Of a stretch of 64,000 nucleotides of DNA, positions 49,080 to 57,897 are shown piece after piece. The translations under genes and the position numbers were made by a program. The notes under the pieces are model-generated. The model was not told the DNA's origin and ran no database searches. It worked only from the letters and a program-made list of their open reading frames with translations. This DNA comes from Mucilaginibacter aquariorum. Its GTDB lineage: Bacteria > Bacteroidota > Bacteroidia > Sphingobacteriales > Sphingobacteriaceae. Location: the NCBI RefSeq assembly GCF_024498135.1, contig NZ_JANHOH010000007.1, positions 124,001 through 188,000 on the forward strand. Direction: 5' to 3'. Positions within the stretch are counted from its first letter, which is position 1. Each line of letters begins with the position of its first letter.

Positions 49080-50145
49080 ACAACCATGGCTGCATTCGCC
49101 GGTTATTGACGGGATATTCATCCTGTCGCCGCCGTTTATTGCCTTGTTGTTGGTTATCTGTTTTCCTCTGCAGTTCCAGGCATCATCAAATATTCCGATT
49201 TATTACTGGCTGTTCCTGGTGGTTTTTATTGATGTTGCCCATGTATACAGCACACTTTACCGTACTTACTTTACCCCCGGAGCTTTCAAAAAAGATACTT
49301 TTTTAATTGTTGTGCCTATTGCCTGCTATATAGTGGGCGTGCTGCTCCATACTTACGACGGGATGCTTTTTTGGCGTATACTGGCTTACCTGGCGGTGTT
49401 CCATTTCATCAGGCAGCAATATGGTTTTATGCGGTTATATTCCAGGCAGGAAGGCAGCAACTCCTGGTTTAGGCTGATAGATAAACTGGCTATTTACTCG
49501 GCTACAATATATCCACTATTCTATTGGCATTTTGACGGTAACAGAAAGTTTAGTTGGTTTGTTGAGAATGATATTGTGTCATTTCATTCACCTTTGTTAT
49601 TGAATATCGGGCTTGTTCTCTACCTGCCTATTATGGGAACCTATATTGTTAAAGAAGTGGTGTACGTGACCCGGACAAGAGAATTTAACTGGCCCCGTAA
49701 TTTACTGGTTTGCGGTACATTCCTGTCGTGGTATTTTGGCATCGTATATTTTAATGGCGATATGGCTTTCACCACCCTCAATGTCATATCGCACGGCATA
49801 CCCTATATGGCTTTGATCTGGATCTTTGAAAAAAAGAAACAGGGTAAAAGCACCAGTAACGGCAGCCTTATTATTAAATACACTTTTAGCAAATACGGTG
49901 GCGTATTATTTTTTGTGTTGCTGCTGGCTTTATTAGCTTACATTGAAGAAGGCCTATGGGATGGAATGATATGGAAAGAGCACGGAAGCATTTTCGCGAT
50001 GTTCTCAAGTCTGCCTAAAATAGATAACGAACAAATTTTATCGCTATTGGTCCCGCTATTGGCCTTGCCCCAGTCCACCCACTATGTGTTGGACGGTTTT
50101 ATTTGGAAAATTAAGAAGGCAGGCAGTTCCGCTGAGCGAATTTAA
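49057..50145 (+). CDS. Polytopic membrane protein of the polyamine-type operon
   Basis: A 362-residue protein with about nine hydrophobic segments (for example FILSPPFIALLLVICFPL and FILIVVP-like stretches through residue 345). A motif HFIRQQYGFMRLY lies near residues 113-125, and the C-terminus has LPQSTHYVLDGFIWK. The histidines in HFIRQQ and QSTHYVLD are reminiscent of membrane-embedded metal sites, but no family can be named. It overlaps the FAD protein by 23 nt and is the last gene of the operon. Confidence 0.75.
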   Translation: MENSQTNKQPWLHSPVIDGIFILSPPFIALLLVICFPLQFQASSNIPIYYWLFLVVFIDVAHVYSTLYRTYFTPGAFKKDTFLIVVPIACYIVGVLLHTYDGMLFWRILAYLAVFHFIRQQYGFMRLYSRQEGSNSWFRLIDKLAIYSATIYPLFYWHFDGNRKFSWFVENDIVSFHSPLLLNIGLVLYLPIMGTYIVKEVVYVTRTREFNWPRNLLVCGTFLSWYFGIVYFNGDMAFTTLNVISHGIPYMALIWIFEKKKQGKSTSNGSLIIKYTFSKYGGVLFFVLLLALLAYIEEGLWDGMIWKEHGSIFAMFSSLPKIDNEQILSLLVPLLALPQSTHYVLDGFIWKIKKAGSSAERI

Positions 50146-50497
50146 CCTGCCATATTGCCCGTATTGCTGATTCGAATTTGATTGGCCGGACACCGACAAA
50201 TTGATTTCATTCAACCATCATTAAGGTTTAATACTCATTCTTAAACCTTCGCTATGGGCGTTAAACTCGGGGGATACATGCATTGTATAGTGTTATCCCC
50301 CTAAAAAAGTTGCGCTTGAATCAATCGGAGGAGCCCTTCCCCGAGTGATCAGGTACGGGTAAATCTAAGATAGCGCTAAAATTTGTTACTCAACAACAAA
50401 ATGCCGCGCTGTTGATTGCCATATAGCTGACCGATGGCACCCTTATGCCACCTACAGTTAAGGCACCAATTAAGAATTAACTTACCTGCAGTCCCGG
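50146..50497. other. Gene-free stretch
   Basis: No gene or clear hairpin with a T-run is seen between these convergent units; the junction is simply long. Confidence 0.4.
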
Positions 50498-51643
50498 CTA
50501 TTTAACAGATTTCAACAGGTAATTATGCACCTCATCGTCTACAGTAACGATATCAATATTTGGTTTTATTATTCGCCATTTGCTGTCTACTAAAAAATAG
50601 CTGGGTACCGCGGTTATTTTCCAATTAGCTACGTTTGGCGACGCATCGCCTTTAAAGTCTGCTACTTGCGGCCAGTTAAGGTTACTTGTTTTTATAGCCC
50701 GTTTCCATACATCCTGATCTTTATCTGTAGAAATGCTTACCACCCCGAAGCGCTTTTTATCGTTATCGCCAATGATAAGGCCGTTTAGTATTTTGGAATG
50801 GTTCATTTGGCTTAATTGGCTATTTGATACCCAAAACTCCACCAGTATAACTTTTGCTTTTATAGATCGTTTATCAAATGCTTTTCCATCCGGGGTGGCA
50901 CCGACAATATCAGGGGCTTCTGATCCCGGTAACAGTTTAACAAGTACACTTAGTTTGTCGGTTACCTTTTGCCCGTCTTCCGTTGCTTTAGCTTCAGCTG
51001 TTAGCTTCTTTAAAATGTTATTGTACTCAACCGGATACTCATCCATAAATTGTTGCCCCATTATATGTGCGGCAACTACATTATCGGGATGTTTTGTTAC
51101 GTAGGCATCTAAAACTTTTGGTTCTAATTTCCTTCTTTCAATTTGGTAATCACGGGTTTTTGTAATAAGGGCCGAGTGTGCCTTCTTTGACAGTGTGCTT
51201 ATTTCCTTTGAATCGAGGTAGTTAAGTAATGAATCGATAGTGTGGTTAAGGGGCCCGGCAATTTCATTTTCAATTTTATAATAATCAGAAAGTTGCTGCT
51301 GTACTTTTGACCCTGATGTTATTGTGGGGTATCCTTCTTTAGTACCTGGTTTAAGGTCAATTGTATAGTTCCCATTCTCCAGATAAATATTAAAAGTGGT
51401 TTTAGAGTTTAAGGGCTTATCATTATCAATAATTGTAATGTCGTAATATCCTGGTGCTTGTATTGGTTTACTGATGGTGGCTGCGCCGTCTTTAATATCC
51501 TGACTTAGTAGTGTTTCCTTAAATTGGCTTAGGATAATAGTGCCGGTTTTTATGCCCGCGGCTTTAAAGTTTAATTCTACTTTGGGTGTTTTATTACAGG
51601 CTGTTAATAATAAAGCTAAAGCGATAAGGTAATAGTATCTCAT
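50498..51643 (-). CDS. Thioredoxin-fold lipoprotein lacking the CxxC site (DUF4369/TlpA-like)
   Basis: A 381-residue lipoprotein (lipobox ALLLTACNK). The N-terminal part (about 20-130) is a DUF4369-like beta-sandwich (LNFKAAGIKTGTIILSQF), followed by a helical middle and a TlpA/AhpC-type thioredoxin fold from about 240 (LPGSEAPDIVGATPDGKAFD). Where TlpA proteins have WxxCxxC this protein reads EFWVSNSQLSQM, with no cysteine, so disulphide chemistry is not possible. The cis-proline region TAVPSYFLVDSKWRI is kept. It may act as a binding or chaperone-like protein in the periplasm. Confidence 0.85.
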   Translation of the reverse strand: MRYYYLIALALLLTACNKTPKVELNFKAAGIKTGTIILSQFKETLLSQDIKDGAATISKPIQAPGYYDITIIDNDKPLNSKTTFNIYLENGNYTIDLKPGTKEGYPTITSGSKVQQQLSDYYKIENEIAGPLNHTIDSLLNYLDSKEISTLSKKAHSALITKTRDYQIERRKLEPKVLDAYVTKHPDNVVAAHIMGQQFMDEYPVEYNNILKKLTAEAKATEDGQKVTDKLSVLVKLLPGSEAPDIVGATPDGKAFDKRSIKAKVILVEFWVSNSQLSQMNHSKILNGLIIGDNDKKRFGVVSISTDKDQDVWKRAIKTSNLNWPQVADFKGDASPNVANWKITAVPSYFLVDSKWRIIKPNIDIVTVDDEVHNYLLKSVK

Positions 51644-51738
51644 AATTAATTGTGAAAGGTGCCCGAAATTATAAAATTTATCCGATTATAAATATTGATG
51701 TTGGCTTCTAAATGTGTTGTTAAGTTGCTTTCCTTAAA

Positions 51739-51775
51739 ACAAAAGCCTTTCAGATCTCATCCAAAAGGCTTTTGT
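51739..51775 (-). terminator. Terminator, copy 1 of a duplicated 3' block
   Basis: ACAAAAGCCTTT and AAAGGCTTTTGT form a 12-bp stem. It is nearly the same as the terminator at 53609-53645 and lies after the GH35 gene and the gene remnant. Confidence 0.8.
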
Positions 51776-51795
51776 TCATAATGGGGTGCGTTTAC

Positions 51796-51850
51796 TTAAA
51801 ATTGAAGGTCGCCCATTTGTAATACCACCAGCTCCTTCTTTTCTTGTAGA
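51796..51850 (-). pseudogene. Duplicated C-terminal scrap of the VIT/vWA gene
   Basis: On the minus strand this reads QEKKELVVLQ, MGDLQF and a stop. It matches the C-terminus of the large protein at 53662 (QEKKELIVLQMEKG... IGDLDFK) with an internal deletion. It begins immediately after the GH35 stop and is out of frame with it. Together with the copied terminator it shows a partial tandem duplication. Confidence 0.7.
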
Positions 51851-51853
51851 GTG

Positions 51854-53458
51854 CTAACGCGTAATTACAGTGCATTGTAAAACAGTCGGCAGGTCACCAA
51901 AGTTTGGGCCTTTCCAATCTGTTTCATCGCCATTAAGAATACGGAGAGGCTTAAATACACCATTCTGGTACTTACCTTCCTCTACCTTTAAATACTGCCA
52001 CGCCTTATCAGCCTGGTTACCCGAAGGGGCAAAGGCTATATGGCAATTGGTACCTATCAGTACAAATTTGTTTTCGCTCAGCTTTACGATCATGGCCTTC
52101 CCATTTGGGGTAGTATTCTTTGTTGTACCACCCCTGCCTGATCCAAAAGTTACGGTTACTTTCCATTGGCCTAAGTCAACGGTTTGGTCCGCCTGGTCTT
52201 CATGTTCTACCACGGCTTTTATTTTGCCTTCAAAACCCCATTGTGCAAGTTCGGGCATCATGGTTTTGAAAAGGGCGTATGAGGTTGCGTAGGGCACATA
52301 ACGGTCTTTGTTTTCTGTAGATTCAGGATCTTCAGCGTTCCTATCTATCCCAAATGGCGAAAAGCCAATGCCACCACGGGCAATAACATCATACATGTAT
52401 TTGGCATTTTCTTTATTAAAACCGGCTTCGGGTACAAAAAGCGTGTTATCGGGCCTATCGTACAGGTCTAATACCTTTAGTACTTTTTCGCTGCCAGATA
52501 AATAAATGTCGGGGGCAAGCAGATCAATAGCCGGTGCCGCAGCCTTCCATATCGGTATCACATTATCTGTGGGGCCTCCGCTTTCATAGCTTGATGCTTT
52601 GGGATTGGTCAATGGGTCGCGCAGGGCTGCATTTACATATAGGGGTAAAGGATAAACTGTCTTACCGGCAGCAGCAACCTTTCCAATAAAACGGGCGATT
52701 GACCATGCCTGGAAGTATTCATCGGCCCTGTCGCCAAATACCTTTTGCCATGTACCATTGGTAACAACGTTTACATTCATGGCTTTGAGCAGCTCTGGTT
52801 TCAACAACTCCGGTGGTACCTGCCCCTCAAATAGTTTTTGAGCAAGCGGGGAATAGTCTCTTACCGTATCCCATGAGCCTGGCTCATTTTCAACCTGAAC
52901 CATAATTACTGTATGCTGGGGGTCTGCCTTTTTAAGGTAGCCCATTAGTTTAGTAAAGGCGTTAATATCGGCATTTAGCGTAGCTTCAATATGCGGGGAA
53001 GGGGAGTCGATTGGTTTACCATCCCGGTTTAGTATATTGGGGTATTTGCCGGCTTCCAGTTTCATCCACTGGGGCATGTAATGGTTGCTGCCGTTTTTCC
53101 AGGTAGCAAACCATAATAATACCAGCCTAACCTTGCGTGCTCTTGCCTGGGCAAGCAATGTATCAACTATCGAAAAATTGAACTTGCCTTGTTGAGCCTC
53201 AACTTGTTCCCAGTAAATGGGTACTTCGAGCGTGTTGGCATGCATCTGTTTAATAGCTGCCCAAACATTGGGCATCATGCCGGGCCACGCACTCGAATTG
53301 TGCGCCTGTCCGCCCAGGATCAGGAAAGGTTTACCATCAACCAGTAACTGGTGGCGGCCATTTTTATCTATAATACGGGGAAGTGGGTTAGTATTAGATT
53401 GTGCAAAAATGCTAAGCTGTGCAAACAACATTGCAACGCATATAATTACTGTCTTCAT
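51854..53458 (-). CDS. GH35-type beta-galactosidase-like protein (DUF5597)
   Basis: A 534-residue secreted protein (signal peptide ending LSIFAQS). The N-terminal TIM-barrel follows the GH35 pattern: FLILGGQAHNSSAW, ANTLEVPIYWEQVEAQQGKFNF, then VQVENEPGSW with the acid/base Glu and FVPEAGF with the likely nucleophile Glu. The C-terminal 130 residues are the beta-rich DUF5597 domain. Such enzymes release beta-linked galactose or related sugars from polysaccharides outside the cytoplasm. Direct-repeat copies of the downstream gene's 3' block flank it on both sides. Confidence 0.9.
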   Translation of the reverse strand: MKTVIICVAMLFAQLSIFAQSNTNPLPRIIDKNGRHQLLVDGKPFLILGGQAHNSSAWPGMMPNVWAAIKQMHANTLEVPIYWEQVEAQQGKFNFSIVDTLLAQARARKVRLVLLWFATWKNGSNHYMPQWMKLEAGKYPNILNRDGKPIDSPSPHIEATLNADINAFTKLMGYLKKADPQHTVIMVQVENEPGSWDTVRDYSPLAQKLFEGQVPPELLKPELLKAMNVNVVTNGTWQKVFGDRADEYFQAWSIARFIGKVAAAGKTVYPLPLYVNAALRDPLTNPKASSYESGGPTDNVIPIWKAAAPAIDLLAPDIYLSGSEKVLKVLDLYDRPDNTLFVPEAGFNKENAKYMYDVIARGGIGFSPFGIDRNAEDPESTENKDRYVPYATSYALFKTMMPELAQWGFEGKIKAVVEHEDQADQTVDLGQWKVTVTFGSGRGGTTKNTTPNGKAMIVKLSENKFVLIGTNCHIAFAPSGNQADKAWQYLKVEEGKYQNGVFKPLRILNGDETDWKGPNFGDLPTVLQCTVITR

Positions 53459-53608
53459 TACGGTTAATTTGGTTGCGCTAAATTTAACAGAGATTGATTG
53501 ATTTTGTAGGGGTTATAAAAAATAAAAGTTGGAGACGCCCGTTTTCCACGGAGATAAGAGTGCGGAGGAAGGGGCCGGATATGTGTTTAATTACAAGGAT
53601 CTGTTAAA

Positions 53609-53645
53609 ACAAAAGCCTTTCAGGTCTCATCCAAAAGGCTCTTGT
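53609..53645 (-). terminator. Terminator, copy 2 of a duplicated 3' block
   Basis: ACAAAAGCCTTT with AAAGGCTCTTGT (one mismatch to copy 1). It lies just after the stop of the VIT/vWA gene. Confidence 0.78.
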
Positions 53646-53661
53646 TCATAATCCGTTGTGG

Positions 53662-56600
53662 TTACTTAAAATCCAGGTCGCCTATGTATACTGCACCTTC
53701 AGCTCCTTTTTCCATTTGTAATACAATCAGTTCCTTCTTTTCTTGCGGGGTGCCATAATGAGTATATAGCTCGGCCATTACGGTTGTTGAGCCTGCAATG
53801 GTGGCCTGCCTGTCGCCATAAAAATTGATCTCTATTTTATAAGTGCCTTTTATCGCTTTTTTAAGTAAGAATTGCTCGGGACCAAAACCCTCGGTCATGT
53901 CGTCAGAAAAGCGGCCGCCAATTTCGGTGCTTTTATGGCTGTAAAAACATTTCTCGTTATTAGGGTCGGTTACCCAAAGGTCAATATCGGTATTATTCAT
54001 GTTCCAGTTCATTACAATGCGGATATCTGCCGGTAGTGCTTTTATCACTTTTTTAGAAATAGCTGCTGTATTTACTTTACCCCGGTTTAAAGCTATTATC
54101 CTGTTTATTTCGGGCAGCATAACTTCCTGCATCCCATCGTATAAATCATCTGCTTCGGCCGAATAGCTTTTGATCAGGGTATTGTAAAGCATATTCAATG
54201 CCTGTTGGTGTTTGCCGGCATCTTCCAGCGCCAGGCCGTAATCCCGGTAACTTTGCGGGTCGAGCGGCCGCAGTTCGGTGATCTTTTTAAACGCGAATAC
54301 CTCACTTTCAAATTCGCCCAGCTGTTTAAATTTGTAACCCAACATGCGGTAAAGCTCATAGCTATCCAGGTTTAATTCGGCCAGATTACTTAATATACGT
54401 ATGCCCAGTTCTTTCTTGCCTGTTTTTATAAAATAATTGGCTACATCAAAATAATAAACCGGGTTGCCGTAGTTTGAGGGCCTTAATTCCAGGTATTTTT
54501 GGTATTGGCTTGCCTTGTCTGTTTTTTGTATCAGTTTAATATAATCAGCGTCGGCTTGTTGATACGTAATGTTAATCCCTTCTTTTTGATTTAGGCGATT
54601 GGAGGCAGTATCAGCATTTGCCGGTCGGCCATTTTTGGTAGTCACTACAATCACGCCATTGGCTGCTCTTGAGCCATAAATAGAAGTTGCGGCAGCACCC
54701 TTTAAAACATTTATTGACGAGATATCTGCCGGGTTTATATTTGCAATGCCGTTCATTGCTACACCATCTACCACATATAAAGGGGGTCCGGAGCTGGTGT
54801 CGCTACTGGCGCCACGAATTTGCACATTGGCATCAGGGGATGCTTGCCTTACCCTAACCCCTGCAACCCGCCCTGCTAAAACCGAGTTTGCCTGAATGGT
54901 GGTAACAGACCCCGTTGAGTATGTTTTTCTTTGAGCGGTAGCCCCTACTACCACAACTTCGTTTAGCATGGCCGGACTGCCCGCCTGGTTTGGTATGGCA
55001 ACTTCCCGCTCCTCAACCACCTGCCTAACATCGGCGCTGCCTACCGGTTCGTCAATTCTTATATCTGCAGTTGGATCTCCGGTAATTGCTCTTGCTTTAT
55101 TTTTAGCAGATCTTTTTTTGTGTTTATTGTCATGGTTCCACCATTTGGTTAACTCCAGCATAGTTTGCTGGGCAGTACTAAGGTTTTCCCTTATATCCTG
55201 GGTGTTATCGCGGCCCCTTTGTTTCAATATCGTATTGTATTGCTGCCTTAGTTCGGCTGGTGGTTCTACCTCGTATCGTATGTAATCATCTATTGTTTCT
55301 AACACAATTAATGATGTGTTGCGGGTTACAATGCCAAACCTTTTTCCTAACGATTCAATAACCTGCCTGTTGGGGTTATAATTAATATCTAATTCGGTTA
55401 TCTTTTTTTGCGCCCATAGTTTGGCCACATCAATGTTTTCTACGGCGTTTTTTTGCAGATCTATAACAACCTGTTTTTCATAACTCACTTTGTTGCCATA
55501 GCCAAATTGCAGGGTGAGAGTTTGATTTGGGTTGCGTGTAATACCTGCTAAAGAAAACGTGCCGTTTACCGTAACGGGAATTGATGGGTAATTATCTTCT
55601 GTTGATGACTTATCCTTTATGCCTAAAAAGCGCAGCGGCACGGTCATTAAACCTTCGAGTGCTTTTTTAATAGATACAACGTTAAGGTCAATCACATCTC
55701 CCCCGGATTTTAACGCGATGTATTTTAAATTACTATAATCGGCAGTGGCCGATGAGTTAATGCAATACACAGGGGTTTTATATAGTTTTAAAGAGTTTTC
55801 ACCAAAGGTTTGATGCCCGTCGCTCACCAATAAAAACTCATCCACATTATATTTAGAAAGGTCTATTTTTCCAAGATCGGTTGCGCCGTCGTAGGTTATA
55901 TTCTTCAGATCGGCCTTTAAGGCTTTCCAATCATTCTTAATAGAATATTCCCTGGTGTTTAAAACCTTATTGCTAAAAGTTATCAGCGTAACCCGGGCAT
56001 CGCCAACCTGTTCGGCATAATGTGTTAACAGGTTCAGTTCCTTGTCAATGTTCCGGTTGGTGCCACTAAGCGATGCATCCCACAATAAACCTATGCGGCG
56101 GGGCAGTGGCTTTTTAATTTCTTTTGCCGGGATAATGGTGTTTATAAAATAATAATATTTGTTGCCTTGCATTTGCAACATTACCTCGCTTGCATCCGCA
56201 GGTTTTGGAATGGAGAATGACAGGGAACGATCGGGCACATAGTTTATCTTTTCGATACTTGCCGAGTAAGTGTTTTGATGTTTGTCGAATTTGAGATCGT
56301 CGCCATTGCCGCCTTCGGTTATTGGCGCCAGGGTGCTTTGTACAACACTTGCATTAAGCCTAAACTTTTGAACCGTATCTTTCAGGTTCAGTGGTAATGC
56401 AAATTTTAAGTTTCCATCTTTTCCTAACGGGATCTCCTCATCGTACCCAATAATTACCGTACGTGTACTTTTGGGGTTAATAGGGTATATGCGGGTACGG
56501 AAGCTATTGCCGGCCACTTTTTCAAGCAAGCCCGGGTCAACGCCCCTGCGTTCTATCGATTCAAAAACAGCGGTGCCTTTGCCCCTGTCAACCGCTACCG

Positions 56601-56895
56601 CTTCGCGCATTTTACCATTAATATCTAAAGCATACCGGTTTACATTAATGCCATCCTTAAGCGGGAAGGTTAGCGTTCCTTCTAAAATCCGCGATGTGGA
56701 ATTATAAAATGTCATTTGCCAGGTGGTGCGGCTTATATTACCATATATGGTAACATCTATCTTTAACTCTTTTAAGGTAATACCGTTGTTGCTTTTTCCA
56801 TCAACAGTTAATTGCGGCGCTTGTGCAAATACAGACTGTATTTGAAAGGCCAACAGCGCAAATACAGATAACAGGGTAAGGTTTGGTTTTGTCAT
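53662..56895 (-). CDS. VIT-vWA-TonB plug-TPR-DUF2135 protein
   Basis: A 1077-residue exported protein (signal peptide to about residue 24). Order of domains: VIT (about 27-155), vWA (about 262-420, metal site DASLSG), a linker with LETIDDYIRYEVEPPAELRQQY, a TonB-dependent receptor plug of the SusC type (about 650-755: GRVAGVRVRQ, VQIRGASS, PLYVVDGV, INVLKGAAATSIYGSRAANG), TPR-like helices (about 800-900) and DUF2135 (about 965-1070). No beta-barrel follows the plug, so it is not a transporter. Probably it is a periplasmic or surface adhesion-type scaffold. Confidence 0.85.
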   Translation of the reverse strand: MTKPNLTLLSVFALLAFQIQSVFAQAPQLTVDGKSNNGITLKELKIDVTIYGNISRTTWQMTFYNSTSRILEGTLTFPLKDGINVNRYALDINGKMREAVAVDRGKGTAVFESIERRGVDPGLLEKVAGNSFRTRIYPINPKSTRTVIIGYDEEIPLGKDGNLKFALPLNLKDTVQKFRLNASVVQSTLAPITEGGNGDDLKFDKHQNTYSASIEKINYVPDRSLSFSIPKPADASEVMLQMQGNKYYYFINTIIPAKEIKKPLPRRIGLLWDASLSGTNRNIDKELNLLTHYAEQVGDARVTLITFSNKVLNTREYSIKNDWKALKADLKNITYDGATDLGKIDLSKYNVDEFLLVSDGHQTFGENSLKLYKTPVYCINSSATADYSNLKYIALKSGGDVIDLNVVSIKKALEGLMTVPLRFLGIKDKSSTEDNYPSIPVTVNGTFSLAGITRNPNQTLTLQFGYGNKVSYEKQVVIDLQKNAVENIDVAKLWAQKKITELDINYNPNRQVIESLGKRFGIVTRNTSLIVLETIDDYIRYEVEPPAELRQQYNTILKQRGRDNTQDIRENLSTAQQTMLELTKWWNHDNKHKKRSAKNKARAITGDPTADIRIDEPVGSADVRQVVEEREVAIPNQAGSPAMLNEVVVVGATAQRKTYSTGSVTTIQANSVLAGRVAGVRVRQASPDANVQIRGASSDTSSGPPLYVVDGVAMNGIANINPADISSINVLKGAAATSIYGSRAANGVIVVTTKNGRPANADTASNRLNQKEGINITYQQADADYIKLIQKTDKASQYQKYLELRPSNYGNPVYYFDVANYFIKTGKKELGIRILSNLAELNLDSYELYRMLGYKFKQLGEFESEVFAFKKITELRPLDPQSYRDYGLALEDAGKHQQALNMLYNTLIKSYSAEADDLYDGMQEVMLPEINRIIALNRGKVNTAAISKKVIKALPADIRIVMNWNMNNTDIDLWVTDPNNEKCFYSHKSTEIGGRFSDDMTEGFGPEQFLLKKAIKGTYKIEINFYGDRQATIAGSTTVMAELYTHYGTPQEKKELIVLQMEKGAEGAVYIGDLDFK

Positions 56896-57059
56896 GGTGT
56901 TGGTTATTTCCTACATAGATGCAGGAAACAAACGCATTCCATAAAAATAAATTAAAAAAATGACTGGCTGGAAACGGAAGTGTCAAAAGCGCCTTTGCTT
57001 AGACTGTTTCTAAATAACTATAATCGCTGCTTTAAGCCAAAAGCATTTCTATCTTTTGG

Positions 57060-57067
57060 TACTTTTG
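57060..57067 (+). promoter_or_regulatory. -7 box of the sdhCAB operon
   Basis: TACTTTTG, 22 nt before the sdhC ATG at 57089. Confidence 0.5.
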
Positions 57068-57088
57068 CCTAAATAAATCTGATCAATA

Positions 57089-57868
57089 ATGAGCGAATTT
57101 AAACAAACCTTTAACTCATCACTGGGAAAAAAGCTGATAATGGCTTTAACAGGCTTGTTTTTGTGTACTTTCCTAATTGTGCACCTTGGTGGTAACCTTT
57201 TATTATTTAAGAACGACCAGGGTTTTGCATTTAATAGCTACGCAAATTTCTTAACGCATTTTCCTCCTATCGAGGTTATAGCCTATCTTTTATACCTAGC
57301 TATAATAGTGCATGCTGTTTATGCTTTAGTGTTAACCATTAAAAACCGCAGGGCAAGGCCGGTAGGTTATGCCGTGCAAACAAAATCTCCGGCATCATGG
57401 TCGTCAAAAAACATGGGCTTGCTGGGTGCTATCCTGCTATTGTTCATTGTGATACACATGGGCGATTTTTGGTTTACCTATAAGTATAACAACATTTTAG
57501 GCTTTAAGGAATACCGTACCAATTTGGCTACTAACGAAACAACAGTATCTGACTACAAACCAGAAGTTGCTGATTTTGAAAGGTCGATATCTACAGAGAA
57601 CAATGTAGAAATAGTACGTGTGAAGGATTTGCATGCGCGTATTCAAAGCAGCTTTAGTAATGTGTTTTATGTAATATTCTACGTAATTGCAATGGGCGCG
57701 GTATCGTTCCACTTGCTGCATGGTTTCCAAAGCGCGTTCCATACGCTGGGTTGGGTACATCGTAAGTACAAGCCTATAATTTACTTCTTTGGCACCTGGC
57801 TGTTCGCGGTTATTATACCGATAGGCTTTGCCCTGATGCCAATTATATATTATATCAAGAGTTTATAG
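57089..57868 (+). CDS. sdhC: Succinate dehydrogenase cytochrome b558 subunit
   Basis: A 259-residue membrane protein with five hydrophobic helices. It matches the B-type (fused) membrane anchor of the Bacteroidota and Firmicutes: LIMALTGLFLCTFLIVHLGGNL, IVHAVYALVLTI, FIVIHMGDFWFTY and FHLLHGFQSAFHTLGW, which place the histidines that bind two haems. It anchors the flavoprotein and iron-sulphur subunits and passes electrons to menaquinone. It is the first gene of sdhCAB, with the flavoprotein gene 29 nt downstream. Confidence 0.95.
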   Translation: MSEFKQTFNSSLGKKLIMALTGLFLCTFLIVHLGGNLLLFKNDQGFAFNSYANFLTHFPPIEVIAYLLYLAIIVHAVYALVLTIKNRRARPVGYAVQTKSPASWSSKNMGLLGAILLLFIVIHMGDFWFTYKYNNILGFKEYRTNLATNETTVSDYKPEVADFERSISTENNVEIVRVKDLHARIQSSFSNVFYVIFYVIAMGAVSFHLLHGFQSAFHTLGWVHRKYKPIIYFFGTWLFAVIIPIGFALMPIIYYIKSL

Positions 57869-57897
57869 ATTTTACGCTTTAAATAAAATATTTGAAA

